Below, piece by piece: positions 19,013 through 28,623 of a DNA stretch of 64,000 bases; within the stretch, counting starts at the first letter, position 1; the number at the start of each line of letters is the position of its first letter. Origin of the DNA: Geodermatophilus pulveris. Lineage in GTDB: Bacteria; Actinomycetota; Actinomycetes; Mycobacteriales; Geodermatophilaceae. The notes under the pieces were generated by a model that saw only the letters and a list, made by a program, of their open reading frames with translations, was not told where the DNA came from and did not search any database. The position numbers were made by a program, and so were the translations under genes. Location of the stretch: NCBI RefSeq assembly GCF_900188375.1, contig NZ_FZOO01000001.1, positions 655,973 through 719,972 on the forward strand, in the 5' to 3' direction.

Positions 19013-19372
19013 GTGGCAACCACATCGGACCTCGGCGCCCACGGTGAGCGCATCGCCGCCGCCTACCTGACCGAGCGCGGCCTGCGGGTCCTCGACCGCA
19101 ACTGGCGCTGCCGGGACGGCGAGCTGGACATCGTCGCCCGCGAGGGCGACACGCTGGTCTTCTGCGAGGTCAAGACGCGCCGCGCGGTCGGCTTCGGCCA
19201 CCCCGTCGAGGCCGTCGGGCACGCCAAGCAGCGCCGGCTGCGGACGCTGGCGCAGCGCTGGCTGGCCGCGCACGACGAGCACGCGCCCGAGCTGCGCTTC
19301 GACGTCGTCGGCGTGCTGGTGCGCGGCGACCGGCCCGCGCTGGTCACCCACCTGCGGGCGGCGTTCTCGTGA
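19013..19372 (+). CDS. YraN/UPF0102 family nuclease-like protein
   Basis: 119 residues with a restriction-endonuclease-like fold. GELDIVA supplies Asp39, and FCEVKTR supplies Glu52 and Lys54, the PD-(D/E)XK triad. The family is probably a nuclease, but no substrate is established. It starts at GTG 19013. It sits with comM and dprA, overlapping the comM start (GTGA), which associates it with DNA uptake or processing. Confidence 0.9.
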   Translation: MATTSDLGAHGERIAAAYLTERGLRVLDRNWRCRDGELDIVAREGDTLVFCEVKTRRAVGFGHPVEAVGHAKQRRLRTLAQRWLAAHDEHAPELRFDVVGVLVRGDRPALVTHLRAAFS

Positions 19373-20889
19373 CGCTGGCGCGGACGTGGTCGGTGGGCCT
19401 GGCCGGCGTGCACGGCGCGATGGTCGACGTCGAGGTGGACCTGTCGGCCGGCGTGCCCGGCGTCGTGCTGGTCGGCCTGCCCGACGCCGTCGTGCGGCAG
19501 TCGGTGGACCGGGTGCGGGCGGCGGTGGTCAACGCCGGCGGCCGGTGGCCGCTGCGCCGGATCACCATCGGGCTGTCCCCGGCCGCCATGCCCAAGCAGG
19601 GCAGCGGCTTCGACCTGGCGCTGGCCGCCGCCGTCCTGGCGGCCGACGGCGCGGTACCGGCGGCGTCGGTGGAGCAGCTGGTGCTCATCGGGGAGCTCGG
19701 GCTCGACGGCTCGGTGCGGGCAGTGCGCGGTGTGCTCCCGGCCGTGCTCGCCGCCTCCCGTGCCGGGCACGCGACGGTCGTGGTGCCCACCGGCAACGCG
19801 GGGGAGGCCGCGCTGGTCGAGGGCGTCGAGGTGCTGGCCGCCGGCACGCTCGCCGAGGTCGTCGCCCACCTGCGGGGCCGGGCACCGCTGCCCCGGCACA
19901 CCCGCGGCGCCCTGCCGCCGGACGCGCCGGGCCCGGACCTCGGCGACGTCGTCGGCCAGCCGATCGGCCGGCGGGCGGTGGAGGTCGCGGCCGCCGGCGG
20001 GCACCACCTGTTCCTCAGCGGTCCGCCGGGAGCCGGCAAGACGATGCTCGCCGAGCGCCTGCCCGGCCTGCTCCCGCCGCTGGACGAGCAGGCGGCGCTG
20101 GAGGTCACGGCCATCCACTCCGTGGCCGGGACGCTGCCGCCGGAGTCCCCGCTGGTGACCCGTCCGACGTTCGAGGCCCCGCACCACTCGGCGACGACGG
20201 CCGCCCTCGTCGGCGGCGGGTCGGGGCTGATCCGCCCCGGGGCGCTGTGCCGGGCCCACCGCGGGGTGCTCTTCCTGGACGAGGCGCCGGAGTTCCCGCG
20301 CGCGGTGCTCGACACGCTGCGCCAGCCGCTGGAGCGCGGCTCGGTCACCATCTCCCGCGCCGGCGGGTCGGCCACCTTCCCCTGCCGCGCGCAGCTGGTG
20401 CTGGCCGCCAACCCCTGCCCGTGCGCCAGCGCCGCGGGGGACACCGCCTGCACCTGCACCCCGCCGGAGCGGCGGCGCTACCAGACCCGGCTGTCGGGCC
20501 CGCTGCTGGACCGCATCGACCTGCGGGTCGACCTGCCGGCCGTGACCCGGGCCGCCTGGCTGGAGGCCGGCACGGCCCCCGAGCCGACCGCCGCCGTCGC
20601 CGGCCGGGTCGCGCAGGCCCGGGCGGCCGCCGCGGCGCGGCTGCACGACACCGGCGTGAGCCTGAACAGCCAGGTGCCCGGCCGGCTGCTCCGCGAGCGG
20701 TGGTCGCCACCGCGCCCGGCGCTGCGGCTGGTCGAGCGGGCACTGGAGCGCGGGGCGCTGTCGGTCCGCGGCTACGACCGCGTGCTCCGGGTGTCCTGGA
20801 CGCTCGCCGACCTGGCCGGCCGGACGGTCCCCGGGGGCGACGACGTCGCCGAGGCCCTCGGCCTGCGCCTGCAGCGGACCGCGGCGTGA
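19369..20889 (+). CDS. comM: YifB/ComM family AAA ATPase (Mg-chelatase-like)
   Basis: In transformable bacteria ComM is a helicase that drives branch migration during integration of foreign DNA. The 506 residues begin with a Lon-protease-like fold (WSVGLAGVHGAMVDVEVDL). A Walker A GPPGAGKT at 218-225, Walker B LFLDEAPEF near 301, NPCPC near 344 and the C-terminal HTH-like Mg-chelatase segment (RGYDRVLRVSWTLADL) follow. Length matches the family. Both ends overlap neighbours by 4 bases (yraN and dprA). Confidence 0.94.
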   Translation: MTLARTWSVGLAGVHGAMVDVEVDLSAGVPGVVLVGLPDAVVRQSVDRVRAAVVNAGGRWPLRRITIGLSPAAMPKQGSGFDLALAAAVLAADGAVPAASVEQLVLIGELGLDGSVRAVRGVLPAVLAASRAGHATVVVPTGNAGEAALVEGVEVLAAGTLAEVVAHLRGRAPLPRHTRGALPPDAPGPDLGDVVGQPIGRRAVEVAAAGGHHLFLSGPPGAGKTMLAERLPGLLPPLDEQAALEVTAIHSVAGTLPPESPLVTRPTFEAPHHSATTAALVGGGSGLIRPGALCRAHRGVLFLDEAPEFPRAVLDTLRQPLERGSVTISRAGGSATFPCRAQLVLAANPCPCASAAGDTACTCTPPERRRYQTRLSGPLLDRIDLRVDLPAVTRAAWLEAGTAPEPTAAVAGRVAQARAAAAARLHDTGVSLNSQVPGRLLRERWSPPRPALRLVERALERGALSVRGYDRVLRVSWTLADLAGRTVPGGDDVAEALGLRLQRTAA

Positions 20890-22142
20890 CCGCCGTCCCG
20901 GGTCTCGACGAGGACATGGAGCAGGGGCTGGCCGAGCCGGTGGGCCCGGACGGCACCGCCGGCCCCGCGGTGCGCCGGGCCCGCGCGTGGCTGAGCCGGG
21001 CCGCCGAGCCGGGCAGCGTCGCCTTCTGGCGGTTCGTGGAGGACGCCGGGCCGGTGCAGGCGGTGCGCCGGCTGCGGGCCGGCCGGGCGCCGGACGCCGT
21101 CCGGGCGCTGGTGGGCGCCCGGGCGGAGCAGGACGCCTCGCTGGCCGACCTGCTGCGGGCGCAGCGCTGCGGTGCGCGGCTGGTGGTCCCCGAGGACGAC
21201 GAGTGGCCCGGCCACCCCCTGCACTGCCTGACCCTGGCCACCGGCCGGGAGCCCGACGACCCGCGGCACCACCCGGCGCGCACGGTCTCACCGGTGCCGC
21301 CGGTGGCCCTGTGGGTGCGCGGGCCGGCCCGGCTCGACGAGCTGGCCGAGCGCTCGGTGGCCGTCGTCGGGGCCCGGGCCTCGACCGCCTACGGCGAGCA
21401 CGTCGCCGCGGAGCTCGGCCACCAGCTGGGGCAGCGCGGCTGGACGGTGGTGTCCGGCGGGGCCTTCGGCATCGACGCGGCCGCGCACCGGGGCGCCCTG
21501 GCCGCCGACGCCCCCACCGTGGCGGTCCTCGCCTGCGGGGTCGACCGGGTCTACCCGGCCGCGCACGGCGCGCTGTTCCACCGCATCGCCGAGTCCGGCC
21601 TGCTGGTCAGCGAGTGGCCGCCCGGCGCCGCCCCGCACCGGCACCGGTTCCTGGTGCGCAACCGGCTGATCGCCGCGCTGACCCGCGGCACGGTCGTGGT
21701 GGAGGCGGCGGCCCGCTCGGGCGCGCAGGCCACCGCCCGGCGGGCACAGCGGCTGGGCAAGCAGGTGATGGTCGTGCCGGGGCCGGTCACCTCGGCGATG
21801 TCGGTCGGCTGCCACGAGCTGCTGCGCGACACCGGGCTGGGCGCGGTCCTGGTCGCCGGCGCCGCGCACGTGGCCGAGGCGGTGGGGCGGCTGGGGGAGG
21901 ACCTCGCCGACCCGCCGCCGCGCCCCACCGGCGCGCGCGACGGCCTGTCCGACGTCGCCGTCCGGGTGCTCGACGCCTGCCCGGTGCGCTCCGGGGTCAG
22001 CCCCGAGCGGCTGGCGCGGGTGGCCGGCTGCGACGTCCTCGACGTGCTGCGGGTGCTGCCGGTGCTCCAGCTCGCCGACCTGGTCGAGTGCACCGACGCC
22101 GGGTGGCGGCTGGCCCGCGCGCCGTCGGCGGGGAGGAGGTGA
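20886..22142 (+). CDS. dprA: DNA-processing protein DprA
   Basis: Loads RecA on incoming single-stranded DNA. 418 residues: an N-terminal HhH/SAM-like region, then the Rossmann-fold DprA core with [14 protein letters not shown] (157-170), [18 protein letters not shown] (188-205), [31 protein letters not shown] and [17 protein letters not shown]-terminal winged helix ends the protein. The core is complete. The GTG start is in the comM stop. The presence of comM and dprA alone does not prove natural competence. Confidence 0.95.
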   Translation: MTAVPGLDEDMEQGLAEPVGPDGTAGPAVRRARAWLSRAAEPGSVAFWRFVEDAGPVQAVRRLRAGRAPDAVRALVGARAEQDASLADLLRAQRCGARLVVPEDDEWPGHPLHCLTLATGREPDDPRHHPARTVSPVPPVALWVRGPARLDELAERSVAVVGARASTAYGEHVAAELGHQLGQRGWTVVSGGAFGIDAAAHRGALAADAPTVAVLACGVDRVYPAAHGALFHRIAESGLLVSEWPPGAAPHRHRFLVRNRLIAALTRGTVVVEAAARSGAQATARRAQRLGKQVMVVPGPVTSAMSVGCHELLRDTGLGAVLVAGAAHVAEAVGRLGEDLADPPPRPTGARDGLSDVAVRVLDACPVRSGVSPERLARVAGCDVLDVLRVLPVLQLADLVECTDAGWRLARAPSAGRR

Positions 22143-22206
22143 GGGCGGGACCGGACGCCCGCGGTCGGCGCTTCGGCTTGACCCGCGATGGGCCGCGGCC
22201 GACCGT

Positions 22207-23148
22207 GTGCAGGTGACCGCTCGCACCGCCGCCGTGCGCGCCGCGCTGCCGCCGGCACTGGCGGAGGTGCTGGCGGCCTACGAGGAGCACCTGCGCTGGC
22301 AGCGGGACCTCTCCGCGCACACCGTGCGCGGGTACGTCGGTGACGCGACCTGGCTGCTGGAGCACCTCGTCCGGCGCGGCGGCACCCGGGTCGAGGACCT
22401 CGACCTGGCCGCCCTGCGCAGCTGGCTGGCGCACAACCGCACCCGCGGCGCGGGCCGGGCCACCATCGCCCGCCGCGCCGCGGCCGCCCGGTCGCTGACC
22501 CGCTGGCTGCGCCGCACCGGCCGCACGCCCGAGGACGTCGGTCTGCGCCTGGTCAGCCCCAAGGCGCACCGCACGCTGCCGGAGGTGCTCGCCCCCGACC
22601 AGGCCCGCGCCGTGGTCGACTCCGCCGCCGGCGCGGAGGACGCGGTGGGTCTGCGCGACGCCGTCGTCCTCGAGCTGCTCTACGCCAGCGGCATCCGGGT
22701 CAGCGAGCTGGTCGGCCTGGACGTCGACGACGTCGACCGGGCCCGCCGCCTGCTCCGGGTCCTCGGCAAGGGCCGCAAGGAGCGCACGGTGCCCTACGGC
22801 GCCCCGGCCGAGCGGGCGCTGGACGCCTGGCTCACCCGCGGGCGCCCGGCGCTGGCCGCCGAGCGCTCGGGGGCGGCGCTGCTCCTCGGGGTGCGCGGCG
22901 GCCGGCTGGACCCCCGCGAGGCGCGCCGCACCGTGCACACGGCGCTGACCGCCGCGCCCGGCGCTCCCGACATGGGCCCGCACGGGCTGCGGCACTCGGT
23001 CGCCACGCACGTCCTGGAGGGCGGCGCGGACCTGCGCCTGGTCCAGGAGCTGCTCGGCCACGCCAGCCTGGCCACCACCCAGCTCTACACGCACGTGACC
23101 GTCGACCGGCTCCGCGCCGTGCACGCCCGGGCGCACCCGCGTGCCTGA
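22207..23148 (+). CDS. xerC: Tyrosine recombinase XerC
   Basis: Resolves chromosome dimers at dif together with XerD. The 313 residues include a SAM-like core-binding domain ([18 protein letters not shown]...) and the catalytic domain with Arg164 (ASGIRVSEL), Lys188 (GKGRKER), His259 and Arg262 (HGLRHS), His285 (LLGHASL) and nucleophile Tyr294 (TQLYTHV). All six catalytic residues are present. The context after dprA and before whiG is the standard actinobacterial xerC location, so it is not a phage integrase. GTG 22207 is the first of two nearby GTG starts. Confidence 0.94.
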   Translation: MQVTARTAAVRAALPPALAEVLAAYEEHLRWQRDLSAHTVRGYVGDATWLLEHLVRRGGTRVEDLDLAALRSWLAHNRTRGAGRATIARRAAAARSLTRWLRRTGRTPEDVGLRLVSPKAHRTLPEVLAPDQARAVVDSAAGAEDAVGLRDAVVLELLYASGIRVSELVGLDVDDVDRARRLLRVLGKGRKERTVPYGAPAERALDAWLTRGRPALAAERSGAALLLGVRGGRLDPREARRTVHTALTAAPGAPDMGPHGLRHSVATHVLEGGADLRLVQELLGHASLATTQLYTHVTVDRLRAVHARAHPRA

Positions 23149-23263
23149 CCGGACCGTTGCCCGTGTCTGACACAGTTGACCCTGCGCGCCGCCGGATCGC
23201 GCACCACCCGTGCCCACCCCGAGGACACCTGCCCGGTACCTCCGACCGTCGGGAGCGCAGACC

Positions 23264-24064
23264 GTGACCGAGGCCGCCATCCACCGGCTCGCCGACACCC
23301 CGGACGAGGCCGACGCCGCGCTGGCCGAGCTGTGGGCCGGCTACGTCGCCGACCGGGCGCCGGAGCTGCGCGACCGGCTGATCCTGCACTACGCGCCCCT
23401 GGTCAAGTTCGTCGCCGGCCGCGTCGGCAGCGGCCTGCCCGCGCACGTGGAGCAGGCCGACCTGGTCTCCTACGGCACCTTCGGCCTGATCGACGCGATC
23501 ACCCGGTACCAGCCCTCCCGCGAGGTCAAGTTCGAGAGCTACGCGATGGCGCGCATCCGCGGCGCCATCATCGACGAGCTGCGCAGCACCGACTGGATCC
23601 CGCGGTCGGTGCGGATGAAGGCCCGGCAGTTCGAGCGCACCGTGGCCGCGCTGGAGGCCCGGCTGCAGCGCAGCCCCACCGAGGAGGAGGTGGCCGCCGA
23701 CATGGGCATGGACGTCGAGGACGTCCGCAGGTTCCTCGGCCAGCTCTCCCTGGTCAACGTCGTCGCGCTGGACGAGCTGCTCTCCGACGACGAGGGCGGC
23801 GCCCCGCGCCTGGTCGACACCCTGCAGGACACCAGCGCGCTGGACCCGCAGGCCATGGCCGAGCACGGCGAGGCCCGCCAGATGCTGGCCCGCGCGGTCG
23901 AGCAGCTGCCCGAGCGGGAGAAGGTCGTGGTCAGCCTCTACTACTTCGAGGGGCTGACCCTCGCCGACATCGGCCGCGTCCTCGGCGTCACCGAGAGCCG
24001 CATCTGCCAGCTGCACACCAAGGCCGTACTGCACCTGCGCACCAAGCTCGCCGACATCGCCTGA
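23264..24064 (+). CDS. whiG: WhiG/FliA-family RNA polymerase sigma factor
   Basis: 266 residues from GTG 23264, which has GGGAG nine bases upstream; an in-frame GTG at 23210 lacks a ribosome site. Region 2 is [35 protein letters not shown] and [18 protein letters not shown]. Region 3 is [13 protein letters not shown]. Region 4 is [19 protein letters not shown] with [18 protein letters not shown]. The sequence is closest to Streptomyces WhiG, which commits aerial hyphae to sporulation; in relatives with motile cells the same family controls flagella. Which role applies here cannot be decided. Confidence 0.92.
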   Translation: MTEAAIHRLADTPDEADAALAELWAGYVADRAPELRDRLILHYAPLVKFVAGRVGSGLPAHVEQADLVSYGTFGLIDAITRYQPSREVKFESYAMARIRGAIIDELRSTDWIPRSVRMKARQFERTVAALEARLQRSPTEEEVAADMGMDVEDVRRFLGQLSLVNVVALDELLSDDEGGAPRLVDTLQDTSALDPQAMAEHGEARQMLARAVEQLPEREKVVVSLYYFEGLTLADIGRVLGVTESRICQLHTKAVLHLRTKLADIA

Positions 24065-24115
24065 CCGCGACGCCGGCCACCACGGGGCCGGCCGACGCCG
24101 TGGGGTCATCTGCCG

Positions 24116-25021
24116 GTGGGGGCCCAGCCCGACGACTGCGTGACAGCAGCCGGCGTCGACCGCGAGGGCCTCGTCACGGTGCTGCGCGCCGCGGGCGCTC
24201 GGTTCGCCTACGTGCACGGCAGCCGGGTCGGCGGTGGTGCTCGGCCGGATTCCGATCTCGACGTGGCCGCCTGGTTCGGCCGTCCGTCCGCCGAGCCGTG
24301 GACGCGCGACCTGCCCGACGTGGTCGACCTGGTCGCGCTCGACGACCTGCCGCTCGACGTCGCCGGCCGGGTCGCACTCGACGGCGTCCTGCTGTTCGAC
24401 GACGACCCGCCCGCTCGTGTCCGGTGGGAGGCCGACACCCGGCTGCGCTACCTCGATGAGACCTGGCGCCGGCGGTCGGCCGGCCGCGACTTCCTCGCAG
24501 CACGGGCACGTGGTCGACGCCGAGCGCGTCGTCGCGCTCCTGCGCCGCCTCGACGTGGAGGTCGGCTACCTGCGTGCACGCGCGGCCCAGGACCGCGCGG
24601 CCCTGCGTGCCGACGAGGAGCGGCTCAGCGGCCTGAGGTACCGCTTCGTGACCGCCCTGGAGACGCTGGTCGACATCGCGCAGCACCTGTGTGCCTCCGA
24701 GGGATGGGGCCCGCCGCGGTCGAACGCGGACAGCGTCCGGCTCCTCGGCGTCCACGGTGTGGTCGACGGCGACCTGGCGGAGCGGCTCGCTGGCGGGGTG
24801 GGCTTCGGCAACGTGCTGGTGCACCAGTACGCCGAGGTGGACGACGACCGGGTCGTCGCCAACCTCGACGACGTGGGCGACCTCCTGCGCTTCGTCGAGC
24901 TGGCGTCGCGCTGGCTGGTGGCCGACCAGAGCTGACGGGTGGGAGCCGCGAGGGGTCGGCTCACCCCATCGGCAGCAGGCGGACCTCGGGCGGCTCGAGC
25001 AGGGACAGCGGGTCCAGGTAG
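24116..25021 (+). CDS. MntA-type nucleotidyltransferase antitoxin; frame has lost its stop
   Basis: The first 130 residues are a minimal nucleotidyltransferase like MntA of the HepT/MntA (type VII) toxin-antitoxin pair, which AMPylates and so neutralises HepT. Catalytic pieces are Gly35-Ser36 (HGSRVGG), Asp47 and Asp49 (SDLDV) and Asp71 (VVDLVAL). The expected C-terminus (LRYLDETWRR) is present. The frame then fails to stop and runs antisense-like through the whole hepT gene to 25021. From about 24497 onward its third positions are no longer G/C-biased, so real coding sense ends there. A lost stop or an indel is likely. GTG 24140 is an alternative start. Confidence 0.65.
   Translation: MGAQPDDCVTAAGVDREGLVTVLRAAGARFAYVHGSRVGGGARPDSDLDVAAWFGRPSAEPWTRDLPDVVDLVALDDLPLDVAGRVALDGVLLFDDDPPARVRWEADTRLRYLDETWRRRSAGRDFLAARARGRRRARRRAPAPPRRGGRLPACTRGPGPRGPACRRGAAQRPEVPLRDRPGDAGRHRAAPVCLRGMGPAAVERGQRPAPRRPRCGRRRPGGAARWRGGLRQRAGAPVRRGGRRPGRRQPRRRGRPPALRRAGVALAGGRPELTGGSREGSAHPIGSRRTSGGSSRDSGSR
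24510..24935 (+). CDS. HepT-like HEPN toxin with altered active site
   Basis: A 141-residue helical HEPN protein read one frame over from the mntA frame. It starts at GTG 24510 (VVDAERVVALLRRL). The segment LRYRFVTALETLVDIAQHL is typical. The RNase motif normally reads GFRN..VHxY (RX4HXY); here it is GFGNVLVHQY, so the Arg is Gly100 while His105 and Tyr107 remain. Loss of this Arg should disable the ribonuclease. G/C-rich third codon positions support the frame. With the damaged mntA next to it, the pair is probably decaying or repurposed. Confidence 0.75.
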   Translation: MVDAERVVALLRRLDVEVGYLRARAAQDRAALRADEERLSGLRYRFVTALETLVDIAQHLCASEGWGPPRSNADSVRLLGVHGVVDGDLAERLAGGVGFGNVLVHQYAEVDDDRVVANLDDVGDLLRFVELASRWLVADQS

Positions 25022-25464
25022 TCCTCCCCGCGGCGCAGGCCCCAGTGCAGGCAGGCCGCGACCGGGCACCCCGCGTGCCCGGCGGCCAGCGCCCCGAGCA
25101 CGGCGCCGCGCGCGACCGGCTGCCCCGCCCCCACGGCCGGGACCACCGGCTCGTACGTCGTCCGCAGGCCGCCGGCGTGGGCGACGCTGACCACCGGCCG
25201 CCCGGCCACCATCCCGGCGAAGACGACCACGCCGTCCCCGGCGGCGCGGACCGGGGCGCCGGGGGAGCCGGCGAGGTCCACGCCGCGGTGCCCGGTCCCG
25301 TAGCGGTCCGGCGGCGGGTCGAAGGCGCGGGTCACCTCCCCGTCGACCGGCCGCGACCACGGACCGGCGGCGGCCCCGGCGGCGGGCGCGGCTCCCGCGT
25401 CACCGCCGGCCGGCAGCAGCAGGACGGCGACGAGCAGCAGGGGGGCGAGGACCCGGGGGCGCAC
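24961..25464 (-). CDS. Secreted M23-family peptidase-like protein
   Basis: 167 residues. GTG 25464 begins an N-terminal signal sequence (PLLLVAVLLLPAG), so the protein is exported. The LytM fold is clear: GTGHRGVDLAG (His59, Asp63), GDGVVVFAG, VSVAHAGGLRTTYEPV and the final CLHWGLRRG with YLDPLSLL. The usual HxH metal motif has Cys138 in place of the first His (CLH), so zinc binding or activity may differ. Its place beside rpsB is shared with other actinobacteria as I recall. Confidence 0.85.
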   Translation of the reverse strand: MRPRVLAPLLLVAVLLLPAGGDAGAAPAAGAAAGPWSRPVDGEVTRAFDPPPDRYGTGHRGVDLAGSPGAPVRAAGDGVVVFAGMVAGRPVVSVAHAGGLRTTYEPVVPAVGAGQPVARGAVLGALAAGHAGCPVAACLHWGLRRGEDYLDPLSLLEPPEVRLLPMG

Positions 25465-25764
25465 CCGGCCAGGCTGCCGCCGCGCCACGCCCGGCGGGGC
25501 GCCGGACGGCGGGCTGTGGACGGTCCCGGCCGCGGGGGAGGGGCGCTCCCGGCGGGGCGTATGCTCGGCGGTGCGGCCCGTCCGTGACGGGTCGACTTCG
25601 CGCGTCCTCCACCCCGCTGGCAGCAGCGGGACGGTCGCCACCCCGGTCCCCGCTCGCGGGGTCGTGGCGGCCCGGGACGCCAGGGCGGAGCGCCACCCGG
25701 TGCCCGCGACAACCGAGGAGCGCGGCCCGCGTGGCCGCGCGCACAGGACAGAGAGGCTGCGGCC
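25465..25764 (+). promoter_or_regulatory. Promoter and structured leader of rpsB
   Basis: A 300-base gene-free stretch. TATGCT at 25560-25565 is a plausible -10 box, giving a leader near 190 bases. That leader contains a perfect hairpin CCCGCT/AGCGGG (25613-25618 with 25625-25630) and a larger stem-loop built from CGCCAC (25636-25641) and GTGGCG with an internal CCCCG/CGGGG stem (25648-25661). S2 is autoregulated in other bacteria; a similar role here is inference. Confidence 0.35.
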
Positions 25765-26721
25765 ATGGCAGTCGTCAGCATGAAGCAGCTGCTCGACAGC
25801 GGCGTCCACTTCGGGCACCAGACCCGTCGCTGGAACCCGAAGATGAAGCGCTTCATCTTCACCGAGCGCAACGGCATCTACATCATCGACCTGCAGCAGA
25901 CGCTCGGGTACATCGACAACGCCTACGAGTTCGTCAAGCAGACGGTCGCGCACGGCGGGACGATCCTGTTCGTCGGCACCAAGCGCCAGGCGCAGGAGGT
26001 CGTCGCCGAGCAGGCGCAGCGGGTCGGCATGCCCTACGTCAACCAGCGCTGGCTGGGCGGCATGCTCACCAACTTCTCCACGGTGCACAAGCGGCTGCAG
26101 CGGCTCAAGGAGCTCGAGGACATGGAGCAGACCGGAGTGCTGGTCAGCCTGTCCAAGAAGGAGCAGCTGGGCCTGACCCGCGAGAAGGCCAAGCTCGAGC
26201 GCAGCCTCGGCGGCATCCGCGACATGCAGAAGGTGCCCAGCGCCGTCTGGATCGTGGACACCAAGAAGGAGCACATCGCCGTCGGCGAGGCCCGCAAGCT
26301 GAACATCCCGGTGGTCGCGATCCTCGACACCAACTGCGACCCCGACGAGGTCGACTACAAGATCCCGGGTAACGACGACGCCATCCGCAGCGCCGCACTG
26401 CTGACCCGCGTGATCGCCGACGCCGTGGCCGAGGGCCTCATGGCCCGCTCGGCGCAGCAGGCCAACGCCGGCCGCGAGGACGGCGCCCCGGCGGCCATCG
26501 GCGGCGACGAGCCGCTGGCCGACTGGGAGCGCGAGCTGCTCACCGGCCAGCAGGGCGACGCCCCGGCGGACGCCCCGGCCGACACCACGGCCGGCGCCGC
26601 CGCACTGCCGGAGACGCCCACCGAGCCCCCGGCCGTCAGCGCCGCCGACATCGCCCCCGTCGCGGGCGTGCCGGCCACCGGCGACACGGCCACCGGCACC
26701 CAGGGCGCCCAGAACGGCTGA
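25765..26721 (+). CDS. rpsB: 30S ribosomal protein S2
   Basis: 318 residues. The S2 core is complete: [91 protein letters not shown]. About 70 residues of Ala/Pro/Thr-rich tail extend beyond the usual end, common in actinobacteria and probably disordered. The ATG has AGAGAGG upstream. It pairs with tsf, separated by a hairpin. Confidence 0.97.
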   Translation: MAVVSMKQLLDSGVHFGHQTRRWNPKMKRFIFTERNGIYIIDLQQTLGYIDNAYEFVKQTVAHGGTILFVGTKRQAQEVVAEQAQRVGMPYVNQRWLGGMLTNFSTVHKRLQRLKELEDMEQTGVLVSLSKKEQLGLTREKAKLERSLGGIRDMQKVPSAVWIVDTKKEHIAVGEARKLNIPVVAILDTNCDPDEVDYKIPGNDDAIRSAALLTRVIADAVAEGLMARSAQQANAGREDGAPAAIGGDEPLADWERELLTGQQGDAPADAPADTTAGAAALPETPTEPPAVSAADIAPVAGVPATGDTATGTQGAQNG

Positions 26722-26727
26722 GCGGCA

Positions 26728-26751
26728 GCCCCGTCCCCCCGGGGGCGGGGC
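26728..26751 (+). terminator. GC hairpin between rpsB and tsf
   Basis: GCCCCGTCCCC and GGGGGCGGGGC form a tight stem with one G-T pair just after the rpsB stop. It may partly terminate or attenuate, setting the S2 to EF-Ts ratio. Confidence 0.5.
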
Positions 26752-26792
26752 CGCACCGCTCCCCACCCCACCGAGACCTTCGAGGAAGAGGC

Positions 26793-27608
26793 ATGGCTGA
26801 CTTCACCGCGGCCGACGTCAAGCGTCTCCGCGACGCCACCGGCGCCGGCATGATGGACTGCAAGAAGGCGCTCACCGAGGCCGACGGCGACTACGACAAG
26901 GCCGTCGAGTTCCTCCGCGTCAAGGGCGCCAAGGACGTCGGCAAGCGCCTGGAGCGCTCGACGACCAACGGCGTCGTCGTGAGCAGGGACGGCGCGCTGC
27001 TCGAGCTCGACTGCGAGACCGACTTCGTCGCCAAGAACGCCGACTTCGTGACGCTGGCCCAGCGGCTGCTCGACGTCGTCCTGGCCCAGCGGCCGGCCGA
27101 CCTCGACGCGCTGCTCGCCACCGACGTCGACGGCCAGACCGTCGCCGCGCTCATCGAGTCCGAGTCCGCGCGCATCGGCGAGAAGCTGGTCCTCAGCCGG
27201 TTCGCCGTCTTCGACGGTCCGACCGCCACCTACCTGCACAAGCGGGCCACCGACCTGCCCCCGGCCATCGGTGTCGCGGTGCAGTACAGCGGAGGCAGCG
27301 AGGACGCGGCGCGCAGCCTGGCGATGCACATCGCCGCGGCCCGCCCGCGCTACCTCGCGCGCGAGGAGGTCCCCGCCGAGGCGGTGGAGACCGAGCGGCG
27401 CGTGGCCGAGCAGACCGCCAAGGAGGAGGGCAAGCCCGAGCAGGCGATCAGCCGGATCGTCGAGGGGCGGGTCAACGCCTACTACAAGGACTTCGTCCTG
27501 CTCGAGCAGCCGTCGATCACCGAGCCCAAGCGCACGGTCAAGCAGATCCTCGACGAGGCCGGCCTGACCGTGCAGCGGTTCGCCCGCTTCGAGGTCGGCC
27601 AGGCCTGA
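26793..27608 (+). CDS. tsf: Elongation factor Ts
   Basis: Guanine-nucleotide exchange factor for EF-Tu. 271 residues with the N-terminal UBA-like domain ([20 protein letters not shown]), the signature [13 protein letters not shown] near residue 78, and the C-terminal core with [20 protein letters not shown] near 215. Length is normal. The ATG is preceded by GAGGAAGAGG. It is followed by a strong terminator. Confidence 0.97.
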   Translation: MADFTAADVKRLRDATGAGMMDCKKALTEADGDYDKAVEFLRVKGAKDVGKRLERSTTNGVVVSRDGALLELDCETDFVAKNADFVTLAQRLLDVVLAQRPADLDALLATDVDGQTVAALIESESARIGEKLVLSRFAVFDGPTATYLHKRATDLPPAIGVAVQYSGGSEDAARSLAMHIAAARPRYLAREEVPAEAVETERRVAEQTAKEEGKPEQAISRIVEGRVNAYYKDFVLLEQPSITEPKRTVKQILDEAGLTVQRFARFEVGQA

Positions 27609-27638
27609 ACGGGCGCACTGCGCTGCAGTGCCGCCGTC

Positions 27639-27676
27639 CACCGGCCCCGTCCCACCTCCGGGACGGGGCCGGTGGC
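27639..27676 (+). terminator. Perfect 16-bp hairpin after tsf
   Basis: Arms 27639-27654 and 27661-27676 are fully complementary around a 6-base loop (ACCTCC), 31 bases after the tsf stop. No T-tract. Confidence 0.7.
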
Positions 27677-27769
27677 GCGTCCGGGCGGTCGGGGACCGCC
27701 CGGTCCGCAGGCTGCCGCGGACCCCGTGGGGCAGGATCAGGGGAACGACGCCGAGCGAGGGATGAGCCG

Positions 27770-28555
27770 TTGACCGACACCGCCGCGCCGGAGGCCACCG
27801 TGCCCACCTCCGCACCCACCGCCTTCCAGCCCGCCGACGGGGCGGGCTACAAGCGGGTCCTGCTCAAGCTGTCCGGGGAGGCGTTCGGCGGCGGGAAGGT
27901 CGGCGTGGACTCCGACATCGTGCGCGGCATCGCCCGCCAGCTGGCCGACGTCGTCGACGGCGGCACCCAGGTCGCCGTGGTCGTCGGCGGGGGCAACTTC
28001 TTCCGCGGCGCCGAGCTGTCCCAGGCCGGCATGGACCGCCGGCACGCCGACTACATGGGCATGCTGGGCACGGTCATGAACTGCCTGGCGCTGCAGGCGT
28101 TCTGCGAGCAGGTGGGCCTGGCGACGCGCGTGCAGACGGCCATCGAGATGGGCCAGGTCGCCGAGCCCTACATCCCGCGCAAGGCGGTGCGGCACCTGGA
28201 GAAGCGCCGGCTGGTCATCTTCGGCGCCGGCGCCGGCATGCCCTACTTCTCCACCGACACGGTGGCCGCCCAGCGCGCGCTGGAGATCGGCTGCCAGGTG
28301 CTGCTCATGGCCAAGAACGGGGTGGACGGCGTCTACGACGACGACCCCCGCACCAACCCCGACGCCGTCCTCTACGAGGACCTCGACTACGGCACCGTGC
28401 TGGCCAAGCAGCTCAAGGTCGCCGACGCGACGGCGATCAGCCTGTGCATGGACAACAGCATGCCGATCGTGGTGTTCAACCTGCTGCGCGACGGCAACAT
28501 CGCCCGTGCCGTGGCAGGTGAGAGGATCGGGACCCTGATCAGCGACAAGGCCTGA
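27770..28555 (+). CDS. pyrH: UMP kinase
   Basis: Phosphorylates UMP to UDP; amino-acid-kinase fold. 261 residues. [13 protein letters not shown] (near 29-41), [22 protein letters not shown], the catalytic/nucleotide segment [20 protein letters not shown], and [16 protein letters not shown] are all present. The start is TTG 27770, spaced 8 bases after a GAGGG; GTG 27800 is the next candidate. It carries about 25 extra N-terminal residues relative to E. coli. It begins a new transcription unit with frr and cdsA after the tsf terminator. Confidence 0.95.
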   Translation: MTDTAAPEATVPTSAPTAFQPADGAGYKRVLLKLSGEAFGGGKVGVDSDIVRGIARQLADVVDGGTQVAVVVGGGNFFRGAELSQAGMDRRHADYMGMLGTVMNCLALQAFCEQVGLATRVQTAIEMGQVAEPYIPRKAVRHLEKRRLVIFGAGAGMPYFSTDTVAAQRALEIGCQVLLMAKNGVDGVYDDDPRTNPDAVLYEDLDYGTVLAKQLKVADATAISLCMDNSMPIVVFNLLRDGNIARAVAGERIGTLISDKA

Positions 28556-28623
28556 GCGCCCCCGTCGCCCGCACACCCGCACCCCGCGGCGGAGCACTCG
28601 CACCGCACCTGGAGGAGAGACCC

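Noticed and set aside
22207..23148. Phage integrase marking a genomic island
   Set aside because: The tyrosine recombinase has the XerC context (dprA upstream, whiG downstream), and no tRNA, attachment repeat or phage genes are seen.
23176..23181. TTGACC as a -35 box for whiG
   Set aside because: No acceptable -10 box lies 16 to 18 bases downstream.
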